Notes: generated by a model from the sequence alone, not told the origin. A stretch of DNA of 64,000 nt from Erythrobacteraceae bacterium WH01K (GCA_027941995.1 CP115966.1:1178001-1242000), one strand, 5' to 3'. Positions 1 to 9,684 are shown, counted from the first letter of the stretch. Numbers and translations: made by a program.

Positions 1-902
1 TCGATCCTGCCAGCCTGCGCACGCTGGCGCTGCGGTCGGACATCACGCCGCAGATCGGGCGTATTGCATCGACCGGCCTTGCCTCTGCCCCGCGGCCCCT
101 GCGTCTGTGCTATGGCGGCGATGTCGCGACGATGGTGGCGGACCAGCTCGCCCCGGCTCGCCAGCGCACCCAGATGGGGGCAGAACTGATCGGCGCGGAC
201 ACGATTGCTGCCGCCAGCGAGATTGTCTTGCTGGCGCTGGACGCTGTCGAGGCGACCGGGGCCACCGGCCTGTCGGTCGATTTCACGCTGCCCGACCTGG
301 TGGATACGCTGAGCAAGGATGTCTTTCCGCTGGAGGCAGGCCGCGTCGATGCCGTCCGGCGGGAGCTCGATACGAAGGACGCAGGCGGCCTCGTCAGCGC
401 AGGCGGCGGGGCCTACCTGCCGCTGATCCACGCGGCGGGCCCCTTCGCGGACGCCATCGACAAACTGAAGAACACCGATGCCGGCGGCGCGCTCGCCACT
501 CGTATCGAAGGGCTGGAAGCCATTGCCGCTTCTGTCGGAGACCGGGCCCGGATCACGCTGGACCCGACCGAGCGCCACGGCTTCGAATACCAGAGCTGGT
601 TCGGCTTCACGCTCTATACCGAGGGATCGCGCAAGGCGCTGGGCCGCGGCGGGACGTATCGCATTGGCGGAACGGGCGAGGCGGCCACCGGCTTCTCGCT
701 CTATCTCGACGCGCTGCTGTCCGCGCTGCCCGCTGCCGAGACGCGGCCGCTCGTCTTCCTTCCCGTGGACCACGACCGCGACACGGCGCGCAAGGTCCGC
801 AGCGAGGGTTGGCGAACCGTCGCGGCCCTGTCGGACGGCGACGACCCGCAAAAGCTCGGCTGCACCCACCGCCTGTCGGGCGATGAAGTGCAGCCGCTTT
901 GA
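1..902 (+). CDS. hisZ: ATP phosphoribosyltransferase regulatory subunit HisZ (5' end outside window)
   Basis: The reading frame is open from the window edge (first full codon at base 3), so the N-terminus lies outside and about 299 residues are visible. HisZ is a catalytically dead paralogue of histidyl-tRNA synthetase that pairs with short-form HisG and confers histidine feedback control on the first step of histidine synthesis. The visible start contains LRSDITPQIGRIA, the class II synthetase-type core strand and arginine region seen in HisZ/HisS, and the C-terminal half continues as a class II fold with no HisS anticodon-binding tail. HisZ next to purA is an arrangement I recall from sphingomonads (recollection). 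A HisS identity is unlikely given the short length and the poor match to HisS motifs in the second half. Confidence 0.85.
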   Translation, partial: DPASLRTLALRSDITPQIGRIASTGLASAPRPLRLCYGGDVATMVADQLAPARQRTQMGAELIGADTIAAASEIVLLALDAVEATGATGLSVDFTLPDLVDTLSKDVFPLEAGRVDAVRRELDTKDAGGLVSAGGGAYLPLIHAAGPFADAIDKLKNTDAGGALATRIEGLEAIAASVGDRARITLDPTERHGFEYQSWFGFTLYTEGSRKALGRGGTYRIGGTGEAATGFSLYLDALLSALPAAETRPLVFLPVDHDRDTARKVRSEGWRTVAALSDGDDPQKLGCTHRLSGDEVQPL

Positions 903-920
903 GCCAGGGCTTCCCGGGCC

Positions 921-1736
921 TTAGCTGAACTCGGCCGGGTCGGGACCCATCCGGCCATCGGCATCGTCGAGATCGTCGATCGCCTTCATCTGCGCATCGG
1001 TCAGTTCGAAATCGAGCGCCTTGAAATTGGCCTTGATGTGATCGGGCTGCGTCGATTTCGGGATCGGCACATTGCCGCATTGCAGGTGCCAGGCGATGAC
1101 CACCGCGCTGACCGGCTGGCCGATTTCGTCCGCGATGTCCTTGATCGGGCCACGCTCCAGCGCTTCGCCCTGGCCGAGCGGCGACCAGCACTGGGTGATG
1201 ATGCCCATGTCGTTATGAAGCTGGCGCAGTTCGCGCTGCTGGAAATTGGGGTGGGCCTCGATCTGGTTGAGTGCCGGCGTGACGCCTGTTTTATCGACGA
1301 TGCGCTTCAGGTCTTCTTCCCGGAAATTGGAAACGCCGATCGATTTCGCGCGCCCTTCGTCGCGCAGTTCGATGAACGCTTTCCAAGTTTCCACGAACAG
1401 GTCCTTGTCCGGGCAGGGCCAGTGGATCAGCAGCATGTCGACGTGATCGCGGTCCAGGCGCTGCAGGCATTTGTCGAATGCCTTTTTCGTCCGGTCGTAA
1501 CCCTGGCTGTCGTTCCAGATCTTGGTCTGCAGGAAGATGTCGGACCAGTCGCCGATGCCCTTGCCGACGCCTTTCTCGTTTCCGTAGACGGCGGCGGTGT
1601 CGATCAACCAGTACCCGGTCTCGATCGCGGTCTTCACCGCGTCCGGCGCATCCTCGTCCTCGATCTTGTAGGTGCCGAAGCCGAGCTGCGGGATTTGCCG
1701 GTCGTCGTTCAGGGTCAGGGTGGGATAGTCTGTCAT
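921..1736 (-). CDS. Aldo/keto reductase (AKR5-like)
   Basis: A 271-residue NADPH-dependent aldo/keto reductase, likely cytosolic, acting on small aldehydes, ketones or keto-sugars. The TIM-barrel signature GFGTYKI lies near residue 20. The catalytic tetrad is readable: Asp in DTAAVYGNE with Tyr four residues on, Lys in QTKIW and His in LLIHWP. The C-terminal cofactor signature is IPKSTQPDHIKAN. The ATG at 1736 is chosen because GGAGAC precedes it by a few bases and it matches the family N-terminus; a second ATG five codons upstream is possible. It runs towards hisZ and is divergent from purA. The substrate cannot be read from sequence. Confidence 0.9.
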   Translation of the reverse strand: MTDYPTLTLNDDRQIPQLGFGTYKIEDEDAPDAVKTAIETGYWLIDTAAVYGNEKGVGKGIGDWSDIFLQTKIWNDSQGYDRTKKAFDKCLQRLDRDHVDMLLIHWPCPDKDLFVETWKAFIELRDEGRAKSIGVSNFREEDLKRIVDKTGVTPALNQIEAHPNFQQRELRQLHNDMGIITQCWSPLGQGEALERGPIKDIADEIGQPVSAVVIAWHLQCGNVPIPKSTQPDHIKANFKALDFELTDAQMKAIDDLDDADGRMGPDPAEFS

Positions 1737-1759
1737 GGGTGTCTCCTTCATATGCCCTA

Positions 1760-1819
1760 CCAACAGACGGGCCGTGCAAAATGTCCTGACGTTTGCGCGA
1801 AACGTCCGTTTCCTGTTGG
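1760..1819. promoter_or_regulatory. Nested inverted repeats between the AKR gene and purA
   Basis: The 154-bp divergent intergenic region holds GACGTTT (1788-1794) and AAACGTC (1800-1806), perfect 7-bp arms around GCGCG. Around it lie CCAACAG (1760-1766) and CTGTTGG (1813-1819), also perfect complements. The two dyads are nested but not concentric. Position between two divergent start codons suggests an operator or a stem in a transcript leader. No regulator family is recognised from the arms. Confidence 0.4.
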
Positions 1820-1890
1820 CCTTCGCCGTGCCATAGGGCGCGGCATATCCGGGCAGACCTGCTGCCAGCACATTCGAAGGGTGATACGAC

Positions 1891-3179
<1,289 letters not shown>

Positions 3180-3180
<1 letters not shown>

Positions 3181-3704
3181 TGCGCCGGCCGGGCGCCTTC
3201 AGCCTGCTGCTCGCAGCGCTGCTGCCGGTCGGCGCCTGTGCGCCTGCACCGCCACCGGCACCGCCTCTTGTGCCGGCGGCCGCACCGATGGTGGAATACC
3301 TCCTCGTCGACAAGTCGGAGCGCACGCTATGGGCCTATTCGCGCGGGAAAATCGTGCGGACCTATACGGGTCTGCAATTCGGCGACGCGATGTTCGGGCA
3401 CAAGCAGTTCGAGGGCGACGAGCGCACGCCAGAGGGGCGCTATGTCATCGATACGCGCAATCCGGACAGCCGCTATCACCTGTCGCTGCGCATCAGCTAT
3501 CCGAACCCGCAGGACCGCGCCTACGCGGCATCGCGCGGGCGGGACCCGGGCGGTGACATATTCCTGCATGGCCAGCCCAACGGAATAGCTTCGGGTCGGA
3601 TGCAGGGCGACTGGACCGATGGCTGCATCGCGCTGGCCAATCCTGAGATTGCCGAACTTTACGAACTGGTCGAAGACGGGACCGTGATCGACATCCGTCC
3701 CTGA
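3180..3704 (+). CDS. L,D-transpeptidase (YkuD domain) lipoprotein
   Basis: A 174-residue exported enzyme expected to form 3-3 cross-links in peptidoglycan or attach proteins to it. The N-terminus is a hydrophobic signal ending in LLPVGAC, a good lipobox with Cys near residue 19, then an Ala/Pro-rich spacer. The catalytic YkuD motif is visible as HGQPNG, then SGRMQGDWTDGCIAL, giving the His, Ser, Gly and Cys of the HG-(n)-S-x-GC signature. The ATG overlaps the purA stop codon, so translation is probably coupled. It resembles the YafK/ErfK branch. Confidence 0.85.
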
Positions 3705-3708
3705 ATTC

Positions 3709-3741
3709 TTGACATGAACTCTTTTTGTTCCTTAGGTGTTC
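3709..3741 (+). promoter_or_regulatory. Promoter -35 with SOS (LexA) box GTTC-N7-GTTC
   Basis: TTGACA at 3709-3714 is a perfect -35. GTTC at 3727-3730, seven bases, then GTTC at 3738-3741 is the direct-repeat SOS box of alphaproteobacteria (established consensus GTTC-N7-GTTC). The box occupies the spacer/-10 side of the promoter and ends 26 bases before the ATG at 3768, a position where LexA would block RNA polymerase. By base composition one or two matches are expected by chance in a window this size, so its placement in a short A+T-rich promoter is the main support. Confidence 0.6.
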
Positions 3742-3767
3742 CTTCTATTCCGTAGGAGCCCTTATTC

Positions 3768-4742
3768 ATGGCGCAAGCCGATTTTTCCTATGAGCCGGCG
3801 GGTGATGTCTCCCGCCTGCCGCTTGCCACGACGATCCTGTGCGACCGCGACAGCGGGCGCGAGGCATGGTGCGATGATGCGGAGGCGGCGGGCCTTTCCG
3901 TCATGCGGCAGGGCGCCATCGCGGATTTTGCGGAAGGGGATATGCGGCCGCTTGGGCGTGTGGTGCTGGCCGGCTGCCCTCAGGCGAATGCACGAACCCT
4001 CGCGGCGCTGGCCCGGATCGACGAACGGGTTGCTGAAAGCGGTGCGGCCTTGCTGGTTTGCGTATCGCAGGGCTCGCTGGAGCCTGTCTTTGCGTGCCTG
4101 GCATCTTCACGCCCGCAGATCCTTGTCGATCCCTCGCATGGCGACCGGCTGCTGGCACTGGGGCGTGTGAAGATGGGCGGGCCGGACAGCAGGGTGCGCG
4201 ATCTGTCGGATGACGACCGCATCAACCTGCTGCGCCTGACCGAGCAGGTCAGCGAGATCGCGGAAAAGCTGGAACGGCTGGGCCAGCCGGGCCTGTCCGG
4301 TTCGGGCGGCGCATTCCGGTTCGAATCGCCTGCCGACGGCTATCGCGGCGAAGGCGATGCGGAGGCGTCGCTGGTCCGCAAAGGGCGGCCGGCGCTCCCC
4401 GATCCGCGGCTGGTGCGCCAGATCATCCGCCAGCGGCAGGCGCGCGCCAAATTCTTCGACGGGGACCTGTTCGCCGACCCTGCATGGGACATGCTGCTGG
4501 ACCTGACCGCCGCCCGGGCAGAGCACACGCGCGTCGCCGTCACCTCGCTCTGCATCGCCAGCGGCGTGCCTGCGACCACGGCGCTGCGCTGGATCAGCCA
4601 GATGGTGGAGGCCGGCCTGCTTGAACGGGTGCAGGACGATGCCGACAGGCGCCGGGCTTTCATCGCGCTGACCGACACGGCAGCAGAAGCGATGGCGCGC
4701 TATTTCGCGCATATCCGTGCGGAGGCTGGCGAGCCTGTTTGA
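3768..4742 (+). CDS. MarR-like winged-helix protein with unrecognised N-terminal domain
   Basis: 324 residues. The C-terminal third (about 225-315) reads as a winged helix: TRVAVTSLCIASGVPATTALRW as helix-turn-helix and ERVQDDADRRRAFIALTD as the wing, the MarR/HTH_27 pattern. Residues about 140-165 form a short leucine-rich heptad stretch that could dimerise. Residues 1-125 look like an alpha/beta receiver-like fold (LATTILCD, GRVVLAGCP, ALLVCVSQGS) but lack a clear phosphorylatable Asp pocket; I do not recognise this domain. The gene stands alone behind a candidate SOS box, which would make it damage-inducible (inference). Confidence 0.7.
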   Translation: MAQADFSYEPAGDVSRLPLATTILCDRDSGREAWCDDAEAAGLSVMRQGAIADFAEGDMRPLGRVVLAGCPQANARTLAALARIDERVAESGAALLVCVSQGSLEPVFACLASSRPQILVDPSHGDRLLALGRVKMGGPDSRVRDLSDDDRINLLRLTEQVSEIAEKLERLGQPGLSGSGGAFRFESPADGYRGEGDAEASLVRKGRPALPDPRLVRQIIRQRQARAKFFDGDLFADPAWDMLLDLTAARAEHTRVAVTSLCIASGVPATTALRWISQMVEAGLLERVQDDADRRRAFIALTDTAAEAMARYFAHIRAEAGEPV

Positions 4743-4758
4743 GGGTTAGTGTCGCCGG

Positions 4759-5538
4759 TCAGGCGCGGGTCAGGATAACCGTCAGGCCCTCTGCCGGGGG
4801 ATTGGCAGGCAAGGGCATACGCTGCGCATCGGCGCGGGACCGGTCGAGGATCGCTGCGGGGATCGACGGGTCGTAAATCAGCGTGTCGCATGTGCCCAGC
4901 AGGCGGGCCTGTTTCAGGGTCAGATCTTCCGGATCGTCGCTCGCAATCGCGATTTCCACGACCGACGCATCCTCTATCGCCCCGGCACCGCCCTCCAGCC
5001 ACCGTGCCACGTCCTCCGCATCGGCGCCTGCAAGCGGGTCTAGCACGCCGCCTTCGCCCAGCGCGCGGTCCACGGCCGTGCGGCGCGCATCGCCGTCGGC
5101 CCATGTGGCACGCATCGCATCGCGGGCATCGCGCAGGGCAGCGGCCAGCGGGCCGAGCGACTGGGGCAGCAATCGTTCCAGCCGCAGGCGCAGATGCTTG
5201 GCAAGGCCCGCCGATGCGCCCGACGTACTGACCGCAACCAGCACGGGTTCGCGGTCCAGGATGCTGGGCGTGGTGAAATCGCACAGTTCGGGACGGTCGG
5301 CGACATTCACCAGCAGCCCCTTGCGCTTCAGCCGCAATGCGGCGGCTTCCGCCTCGCGTTCGTCGTCCAGCGCAACGAAGGCGAGATGCGCGTGATGCGC
5401 CTCTGCCTCGCTGCAGGGTATGCCTCCGGCACGTTCGACCAGCCGGGTCTTCGCCTCTCCCATCACGCCCTCGCTCACCACCACGACACGCCTTCCGCGC
5501 ACCCGGTGGAAGAGGGGGAGGGAGCCTATTCCAGCCAT
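4759..5538 (-). CDS. cysG: Siroheme synthase, precorrin-2 dehydrogenase part with truncated SUMT remnant
   Basis: 259 residues. Residues 1-150 match the precorrin-2 dehydrogenase/ferrochelatase half of CysG: SLPLFHRVRGRRVVVV, ERAGG, then VNVADRPELCDFTTPSI and VAVSTSGASAGLAKHLR. The nucleotide loop is degenerate (SEGVMGEAK rather than GxGxxA). Residues about 193-241 resemble the first 50 residues of the uroporphyrinogen III methyltransferase domain (IASDDPEDLTLKQARLL against the usual GxGPGDxxLLTLKAxR), but the protein stops there, so the methyltransferase is absent and its SAM-binding start is altered. The start at 5538 overlaps the lysA stop. Role: NAD-dependent oxidation of precorrin-2 towards siroheme for sulfite reductase. 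Confidence 0.8.
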   Translation of the reverse strand: MAGIGSLPLFHRVRGRRVVVVSEGVMGEAKTRLVERAGGIPCSEAEAHHAHLAFVALDDEREAEAAALRLKRKGLLVNVADRPELCDFTTPSILDREPVLVAVSTSGASAGLAKHLRLRLERLLPQSLGPLAAALRDARDAMRATWADGDARRTAVDRALGEGGVLDPLAGADAEDVARWLEGGAGAIEDASVVEIAIASDDPEDLTLKQARLLGTCDTLIYDPSIPAAILDRSRADAQRMPLPANPPAEGLTVILTRA

Positions 5539-6791
5539 TCGGGAACCCGCTCCGCATCCATGATGGCGCCTGCGTCGATACGGTCGGCGACCACCGCATG
5601 ACGATCGCCGTCGACCAGCACTTCGGCCACGAACCCGCGCGAGTTGTAGCTGCTGGCCATGGTCGCGCCATAAGCTCCGGCGGTGCGGAACACGGCAAGG
5701 TCGCCTGCCGACAGCGCGTCGCAATCGCGGCCCATGGCGAAGGTGTCGCCCGTCTCGCAGATCGGGCCGACGATGTTGGCCGTCATCTGCGAACCATCGG
5801 GCGTGACGGATGAAAATCCGTGATAGGCGCCATAGAGTGCGGGGCGGGCAAGGTCGTTCATCGCCGCATCCACGATGACGAACGGGTCGCGCACCCCGCG
5901 TTTCACTCGCACCACGCGGGTCAGCAGGACGCCGGCGTTCCCGGCAATGACGCGGCCGGGTTCGAAGGTCAGGTTGACGTCCCAGTCCGCGGTCACCCTC
6001 TTCACCATTTCGCCATAGGCGGCGGGGGAAGGCGGGCTTTCGCCCTCGCGGTAGGGGACGCCCAGGCCGCCGCCCAGGTCCACATGGGTAATCGTGTGCC
6101 CGGCCCCGCGCAGGTCCGCGACCAGTTGGCCGACCTTGCCGAAAGCGGTTTCCAGCGGGGTCAGGTCCAGAAGCTGGCTGCCGATATGCAGGGCGACGCC
6201 CCGCAGGTTCAGGCCCTCCAGCGCCGACAGTTCGTCGAAAGCCTCGTGTGCGCGGACCAAGGGAATGCCGAACTTGTTGTCTGCCTTGCCGGTCGAGATC
6301 TTGTCGTGGGTCCCGGCATCGACGTCGGGATTGATCCGCAGCGCGGCCTGCGCGGTCAGGCCCATCTCGCGTGCCATCTCTGCAAGCTCGCGGCCTTCTT
6401 CGAGCGATTCGATGTTGAACTGGCCGATCCGGCTGGTGAGGCCAAGCTGCAGTTCCGTGCGGGTCTTGCCCACGCCGGAGAACACGATCTTTTCCGGAGC
6501 CATCCCTGCCGCCAGCGCGCGGCGCAGTTCTCCGCCCGATACGACGTCCGCCCCGAAACCCTGCTGCTGCAGGACCTTCAGCACGGCAAGATTGGGGTTC
6601 GACTTGACGGCAAAGGCAATCAGCGGTTCGCCATTGCCCGCGCCCGCCACGCTTTCCGAAAAGACGCGGGCATGGCGTTCCAGCGTGGCGCGCGAATAGA
6701 CGTAAACGGGCGTCCCGACATCCTCCGCAATGCGCGGCAAGGGTACGTTTTCGGCGTGCAGGACGCCGTCCTTCAGGGCAAAATGATCCAC
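5526..6791 (-). CDS. lysA: Diaminopimelate decarboxylase
   Basis: Converts meso-diaminopimelate to lysine with PLP, the last step of lysine synthesis. 421 residues, normal length. The PLP lysine is Lys63 in FAVKSNPN. The fold III barrel motifs ALHIGSQ and the glycine-rich phosphate loop DLGGGLGVPY follow, and the C-terminal domain carries GPICETGDTFAMGRD with the substrate-contact Cys/Glu. It sits between a small lipoprotein gene and the siroheme synthase gene, both co-directional and overlapping or close, so the block argH-lipoprotein-lysA-cysG is probably one transcript. Confidence 0.95.
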   Translation of the reverse strand: MDHFALKDGVLHAENVPLPRIAEDVGTPVYVYSRATLERHARVFSESVAGAGNGEPLIAFAVKSNPNLAVLKVLQQQGFGADVVSGGELRRALAAGMAPEKIVFSGVGKTRTELQLGLTSRIGQFNIESLEEGRELAEMAREMGLTAQAALRINPDVDAGTHDKISTGKADNKFGIPLVRAHEAFDELSALEGLNLRGVALHIGSQLLDLTPLETAFGKVGQLVADLRGAGHTITHVDLGGGLGVPYREGESPPSPAAYGEMVKRVTADWDVNLTFEPGRVIAGNAGVLLTRVVRVKRGVRDPFVIVDAAMNDLARPALYGAYHGFSSVTPDGSQMTANIVGPICETGDTFAMGRDCDALSAGDLAVFRTAGAYGATMASSYNSRGFVAEVLVDGDRHAVVADRIDAGAIMDAERVPEWLE

Positions 6792-6802
6792 GGGGGCTGG
6801 TC

Positions 6803-7051
6803 CTATTCGGGAGGCAGGTCGAAAGGGTCGTCTTCGCGTTCCTCCGACCGGCGTCTGAGTTCGATGCTGCGTTCGGGTGCCGCAAGCGTGTCGAGTTCGA
6901 GAAGGTCGTCCGCTTCGGGCTGCGCGCTGGCGCCATAGGGCGCTGGCGGCAGGTCCGCAGGCGGCACCGGCTCGAGCGCGGTTTTCTGTCCGCAGCCGGC
7001 CAGCAGCAGGGCGGCCAGGGCGACGGGGTAAAGGCTGCGCAGACGCATCAT
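6803..7051 (-). CDS. Small LptM/YifL-like lipoprotein
   Basis: 82 residues starting [20 protein letters not shown], a textbook lipoprotein signal with lipobox LAGC, followed by [18 protein letters not shown]. The Cys-Gly-x-Lys start plus Pro-rich body resembles LptM (YifL), a small outer-membrane lipoprotein that helps LptD assembly in enterobacteria and likewise lies next to lysine-pathway genes. The remainder is acidic and low-complexity. Two adjacent ATGs (7051 and 7048) overlap the argH TGA and follow GGAGG inside the argH 3' end, indicating translational coupling. Functional identity with LptM is inference. Confidence 0.7.
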   Translation of the reverse strand: MMRLRSLYPVALAALLLAGCGQKTALEPVPPADLPPAPYGASAQPEADDLLELDTLAAPERSIELRRRSEEREDDPFDLPPE

Positions 7052-8457
7052 TCCTCCATTCCCAGCGCCTGCCTAGCGCGGGCTACCTGGAGACGTACCT
7101 GTTCCGGCGCGGTTCCGCCATAGGATGCGCGCGCCGCGACCGAGGCATCGACCGACAGCGCATCGAACACCCGCTCGTCGATCCGCGCATCGATAGCCTT
7201 GAGCTGTTCCAGCGACAGCGCGTCCAGCGCCACGCCTTCCGATTCCGCCAGTTTCACCGCCGCGCCGGTGATGTGATGTGCCTCGCGGAACGGGATGTCG
7301 GCCTGCGTCACCAGCCAGTCGGCAAGGTCGGTCGCGGTGGCATAGCCCAGCTCTGCTGCGGCGCGCATCCGCTCGGCGGAGAAGGCCGCGTCCGCCACCA
7401 TTCCGGTCATCGCGGCAATCGACAGGTCGAGCAGGCCCGCCGCCTCGAACACCGGCGGTTTGTCGTCCTGCATGTCCTTGGAATAGGCGAGCGGCAGGCC
7501 TTTCATCGTGACCATCAGCGTGGTCGCGCAGCCGACGATGCGCCCGGCATGGCCGCGCACAAGTTCGGCGGCGTCGGGGTTCTTCTTCTGCGGCATGATG
7601 CTGCTGCCGGTGGAAAGCGCATCGGGCAGGCGGACGAAGCCGAAGGGCTGACTGGCCCAGATGACGAATTCCTCTGCCAGCCGCGAGAGATGGAGCGAGC
7701 ACTGTGCCGCCGCCATCAGGTAATCCATCGCGAAATCGCGGTCGGACACGGCATCGAGGCTGTTGGCCGTCGGATGGTCGAAGCCCAGCGCCGCCGCCGT
7801 CGCGTCGCGGTCGATGGGGAAACCCGTACCCGCCAGCGCGGCGCTGCCCAGCGGGCTTTCGTTCATCCGCGCCCGCGCGTCGGCCAGCCGCGAACGGTCG
7901 CGCCGGACCATCTCGTAATAGGCCATCAGGTGATGGCCCAGGGTCACTGGCTGCGCGGTCTGCAAATGGGTGAAGCCGGGCATGATGCTGTCCGCATGTT
8001 CGCCCGCCCGGGTGACGAGTGCGCGTTGCAAGGCCTCGAGCCCTGCATCCGCACGCTCCAGCGCCTCGCGGGTCCAGAGGCGGAAGTCGGTCGCGACCTG
8101 GTCGTTGCGGCTGCGCGCGGTGTGGAGGCGCCCGGCGGCCGGTCCGACCAGTTCGGTCAGACGGGCCTCCACCGTCATGTGGATGTCTTCCAGATCCCAG
8201 TCTTCGGGCACGCCGTCGCGCTCGTACTCGCCTGCGACGTCGTCCAGCCCGCCGGAGATCGTGCGCGCATCGGCCTCGGTAACGATACCCTGCGCCGCCA
8301 GCATGGCGACATGCGCCTTGGACGCGGCGATATCCTGCCGCCACAGGGCCTTGTCGAACGGAATCGAGGCATTGATTTCGCGCATGACCGCACTAGGTCC
8401 GCCAGCGAACCTGCCGCCCCACATCTGGTTGGAGCCTTCCGTGTCCCGGTTACCCAT
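7048..8457 (-). CDS. argH: Argininosuccinate lyase
   Basis: Cleaves argininosuccinate to arginine and fumarate; a homotetramer of the fumarase/aspartase superfamily. 469 residues from the chosen ATG at 8457. The N-terminal [14 protein letters not shown] is typical; [13 protein letters not shown], TVALx-type loop [16 protein letters not shown] and the superfamily signature [12 protein letters not shown] are intact. An ATG at 8424 would begin directly at MWGGRF. With the start at 8457 the gene overlaps the divergent thioredoxin-like gene by 17 bp at the 5' ends, so promoters must lie inside each other's coding region. Confidence 0.95.
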   Translation of the reverse strand: MGNRDTEGSNQMWGGRFAGGPSAVMREINASIPFDKALWRQDIAASKAHVAMLAAQGIVTEADARTISGGLDDVAGEYERDGVPEDWDLEDIHMTVEARLTELVGPAAGRLHTARSRNDQVATDFRLWTREALERADAGLEALQRALVTRAGEHADSIMPGFTHLQTAQPVTLGHHLMAYYEMVRRDRSRLADARARMNESPLGSAALAGTGFPIDRDATAAALGFDHPTANSLDAVSDRDFAMDYLMAAAQCSLHLSRLAEEFVIWASQPFGFVRLPDALSTGSSIMPQKKNPDAAELVRGHAGRIVGCATTLMVTMKGLPLAYSKDMQDDKPPVFEAAGLLDLSIAAMTGMVADAAFSAERMRAAAELGYATATDLADWLVTQADIPFREAHHITGAAVKLAESEGVALDALSLEQLKAIDARIDERVFDALSVDASVAARASYGGTAPEQVRLQVARARQALGMEE

Positions 8458-9022
8458 TACGCTAGTCGCCTGTGCCATTCTGCTGAGCGGGTGCGATAGG
8501 TCGCCCGCCACGCCGGTGCAAGGCGATGACGCGTTGGCCGCTGGCAAGGAGAGCTTGGATGGTGCGACATCCTCCGCTGCGGGAGAGATCGACCGGTCCC
8601 GCGCGGGCGAGCCGGTGCCGGACATCACCCTGTCGGACCCCGCCGGCGAATCCCTCACGCTGGGCGGCGGCACGGGCACGCCGATGCTGGTCAATCTGTG
8701 GGCGACCTGGTGCGCTCCGTGCATCAAGGAAATGCCGCTGCTGGACGAGCTTGCCGCCGAGCTGGACGGCGAGGTCCAGGTCCTGACCATCAGCCAGGAC
8801 CTGAACGGGGCGGATGCGGTGGAGCCGTTCTTCGCAAGGAACGACCTGCCCAACCTGCCGAAATGGCTCGACCCCGAAACCGGGTTCGCCTTCGCCATCG
8901 GTGCGGGCGGCCTGCCTGTCACGGTGCTGTACGATGCGGGCGGGCGCGAGGTGTGGCGGATCGCGGGCGATTACGACTGGTCTTCGGCACAGGCACGCGG
9001 CGCCATCGACGAAGCGCTCTGA
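8441..9022 (+). CDS. TlpA/ResA-type thioredoxin-like lipoprotein
   Basis: 193 residues from a GTG at 8441 preceded by GGAG. The signal ends in LLSGC (lipid Cys18), so the protein should be membrane-anchored in the periplasm. The thioredoxin fold follows [12 protein letters not shown], with [12 protein letters not shown] giving the CxxC redox centre and a cis-proline loop [10 protein letters not shown]. Such proteins reduce apocytochrome c cysteines or resolve periplasmic disulfides. It is divergent from argH with overlapping 5' ends. A specific role (ccm-type DsbE versus a general reductase) cannot be decided because no cytochrome maturation genes are nearby. Confidence 0.88.
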   Translation: MSRLPITLVACAILLSGCDRSPATPVQGDDALAAGKESLDGATSSAAGEIDRSRAGEPVPDITLSDPAGESLTLGGGTGTPMLVNLWATWCAPCIKEMPLLDELAAELDGEVQVLTISQDLNGADAVEPFFARNDLPNLPKWLDPETGFAFAIGAGGLPVTVLYDAGGREVWRIAGDYDWSSAQARGAIDEAL

Positions 9023-9082
9023 GCGGCGGACGCGTAGCGCATCCTCAACACCATATTAACCTGTCGCGGCTAGTGCTAACCC

Positions 9083-9493
9083 ATGGAAATACTGCACGGA
9101 AAAGCCATCGAAGGCGGTCGCCCCCTCACCGAAGCCGAACTGGAAACGCTGGCGCGCGACCAGCTCGAGATCCTGCGCCAGAGCTTCTCTGCAAAACCGG
9201 CGCTGGCCAGGACGGACGACGTCCTGAGCCTGCGGCTGGCGGAGGAATTGCGGCTGGTCTCCCGCATGCTGGACATGCTGGAAAGCCGCGTCTCGCCCGA
9301 AGCGGCGAAGCAGATCGACACGGCCGAGGATGCGATCGACGACATCGCCGACATCGTCGAGGCGGACGACCCGTGCGATGCGATGGCCACCGTGGACAGC
9401 GACCTTGCGCGCCGGATCACGCGCCGCTCGCTCGACGGTAGCGGTGGCCCGTGCGACAATCGCCGCCCGTCGATCCTGAGAAAGCCGGACTGA
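9083..9493 (+). CDS. Conserved hypothetical protein, helical
   Basis: 136 residues, no recognised domain. The sequence is acidic and rich in Leu, Glu and Ala with long amphipathic helices (ELETLARDQLEILRQSF, LRLAEELRLVSRMLDMLE), no signal peptide and no membrane segment. Two cysteines occur as DDPCDAM and GGPCDNR. Codon use and GC match the neighbours, so it is likely a real gene. The upstream region carries TTAAC (9056-9060), TGTCGCG (9062-9068) and CTAAC (9076-9080). It precedes the convergent tRNA-Val gene. Confidence 0.6.
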   Translation: MEILHGKAIEGGRPLTEAELETLARDQLEILRQSFSAKPALARTDDVLSLRLAEELRLVSRMLDMLESRVSPEAAKQIDTAEDAIDDIADIVEADDPCDAMATVDSDLARRITRRSLDGSGGPCDNRRPSILRKPD

Positions 9494-9537
9494 CTCCGGA
9501 CTACCCCCGGATGCACCATCGAAGAAAAGGGGGGAAA

Positions 9538-9613
9538 TGGTGGGCGATGACAGGCTCGAACTGCCGACCCTCTCGGTGTAAACGAGATGCTCTACCAACT
9601 GAGCTAATCGCCC
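9538..9613 (-). tRNA. tRNA-Val (anticodon UAC), CCA encoded
   Basis: On the minus strand the 7-bp acceptor GGGCGAT pairs with ATCGCCC. The D arm TAGCTCAGTTGGTAGA, the anticodon stem TCTCG/CGAGA around loop TTTACAC, and the T arm with GTTCGA are all regular. The loop gives anticodon TAC (UAC), reading valine codons. The discriminator is A at 9541 and the CCA end is encoded at 9538-9540. It stands alone between the convergent hypothetical gene and the divergent asparaginase gene. Confidence 0.97.
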
Positions 9614-9656
9614 GCTCCGTTTCAGAAGCGCTGGCCCGTTGCCGGGGCAGACGCGC

Positions 9657-9684
9657 TATCTAGCGCCTTGGCGGACAGATTCAA
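9657..9684 (-). promoter_or_regulatory. Probable tRNA-Val promoter
   Basis: On the minus strand TTGAAT (9679-9684) and TAGATA (9657-9662) are separated by 16 bp and lie about 44 bp upstream of the mature tRNA 5' end. The match to consensus is only moderate. The same region carries whatever promoter drives asparaginase on the plus strand. Confidence 0.4.

Noticed and set aside
132-902. hisZ starting at the internal ATG at 132
   Set aside because: The frame and the conserved LRSDITPQ motif continue upstream to the window edge, so the gene is truncated by the window, not started there.
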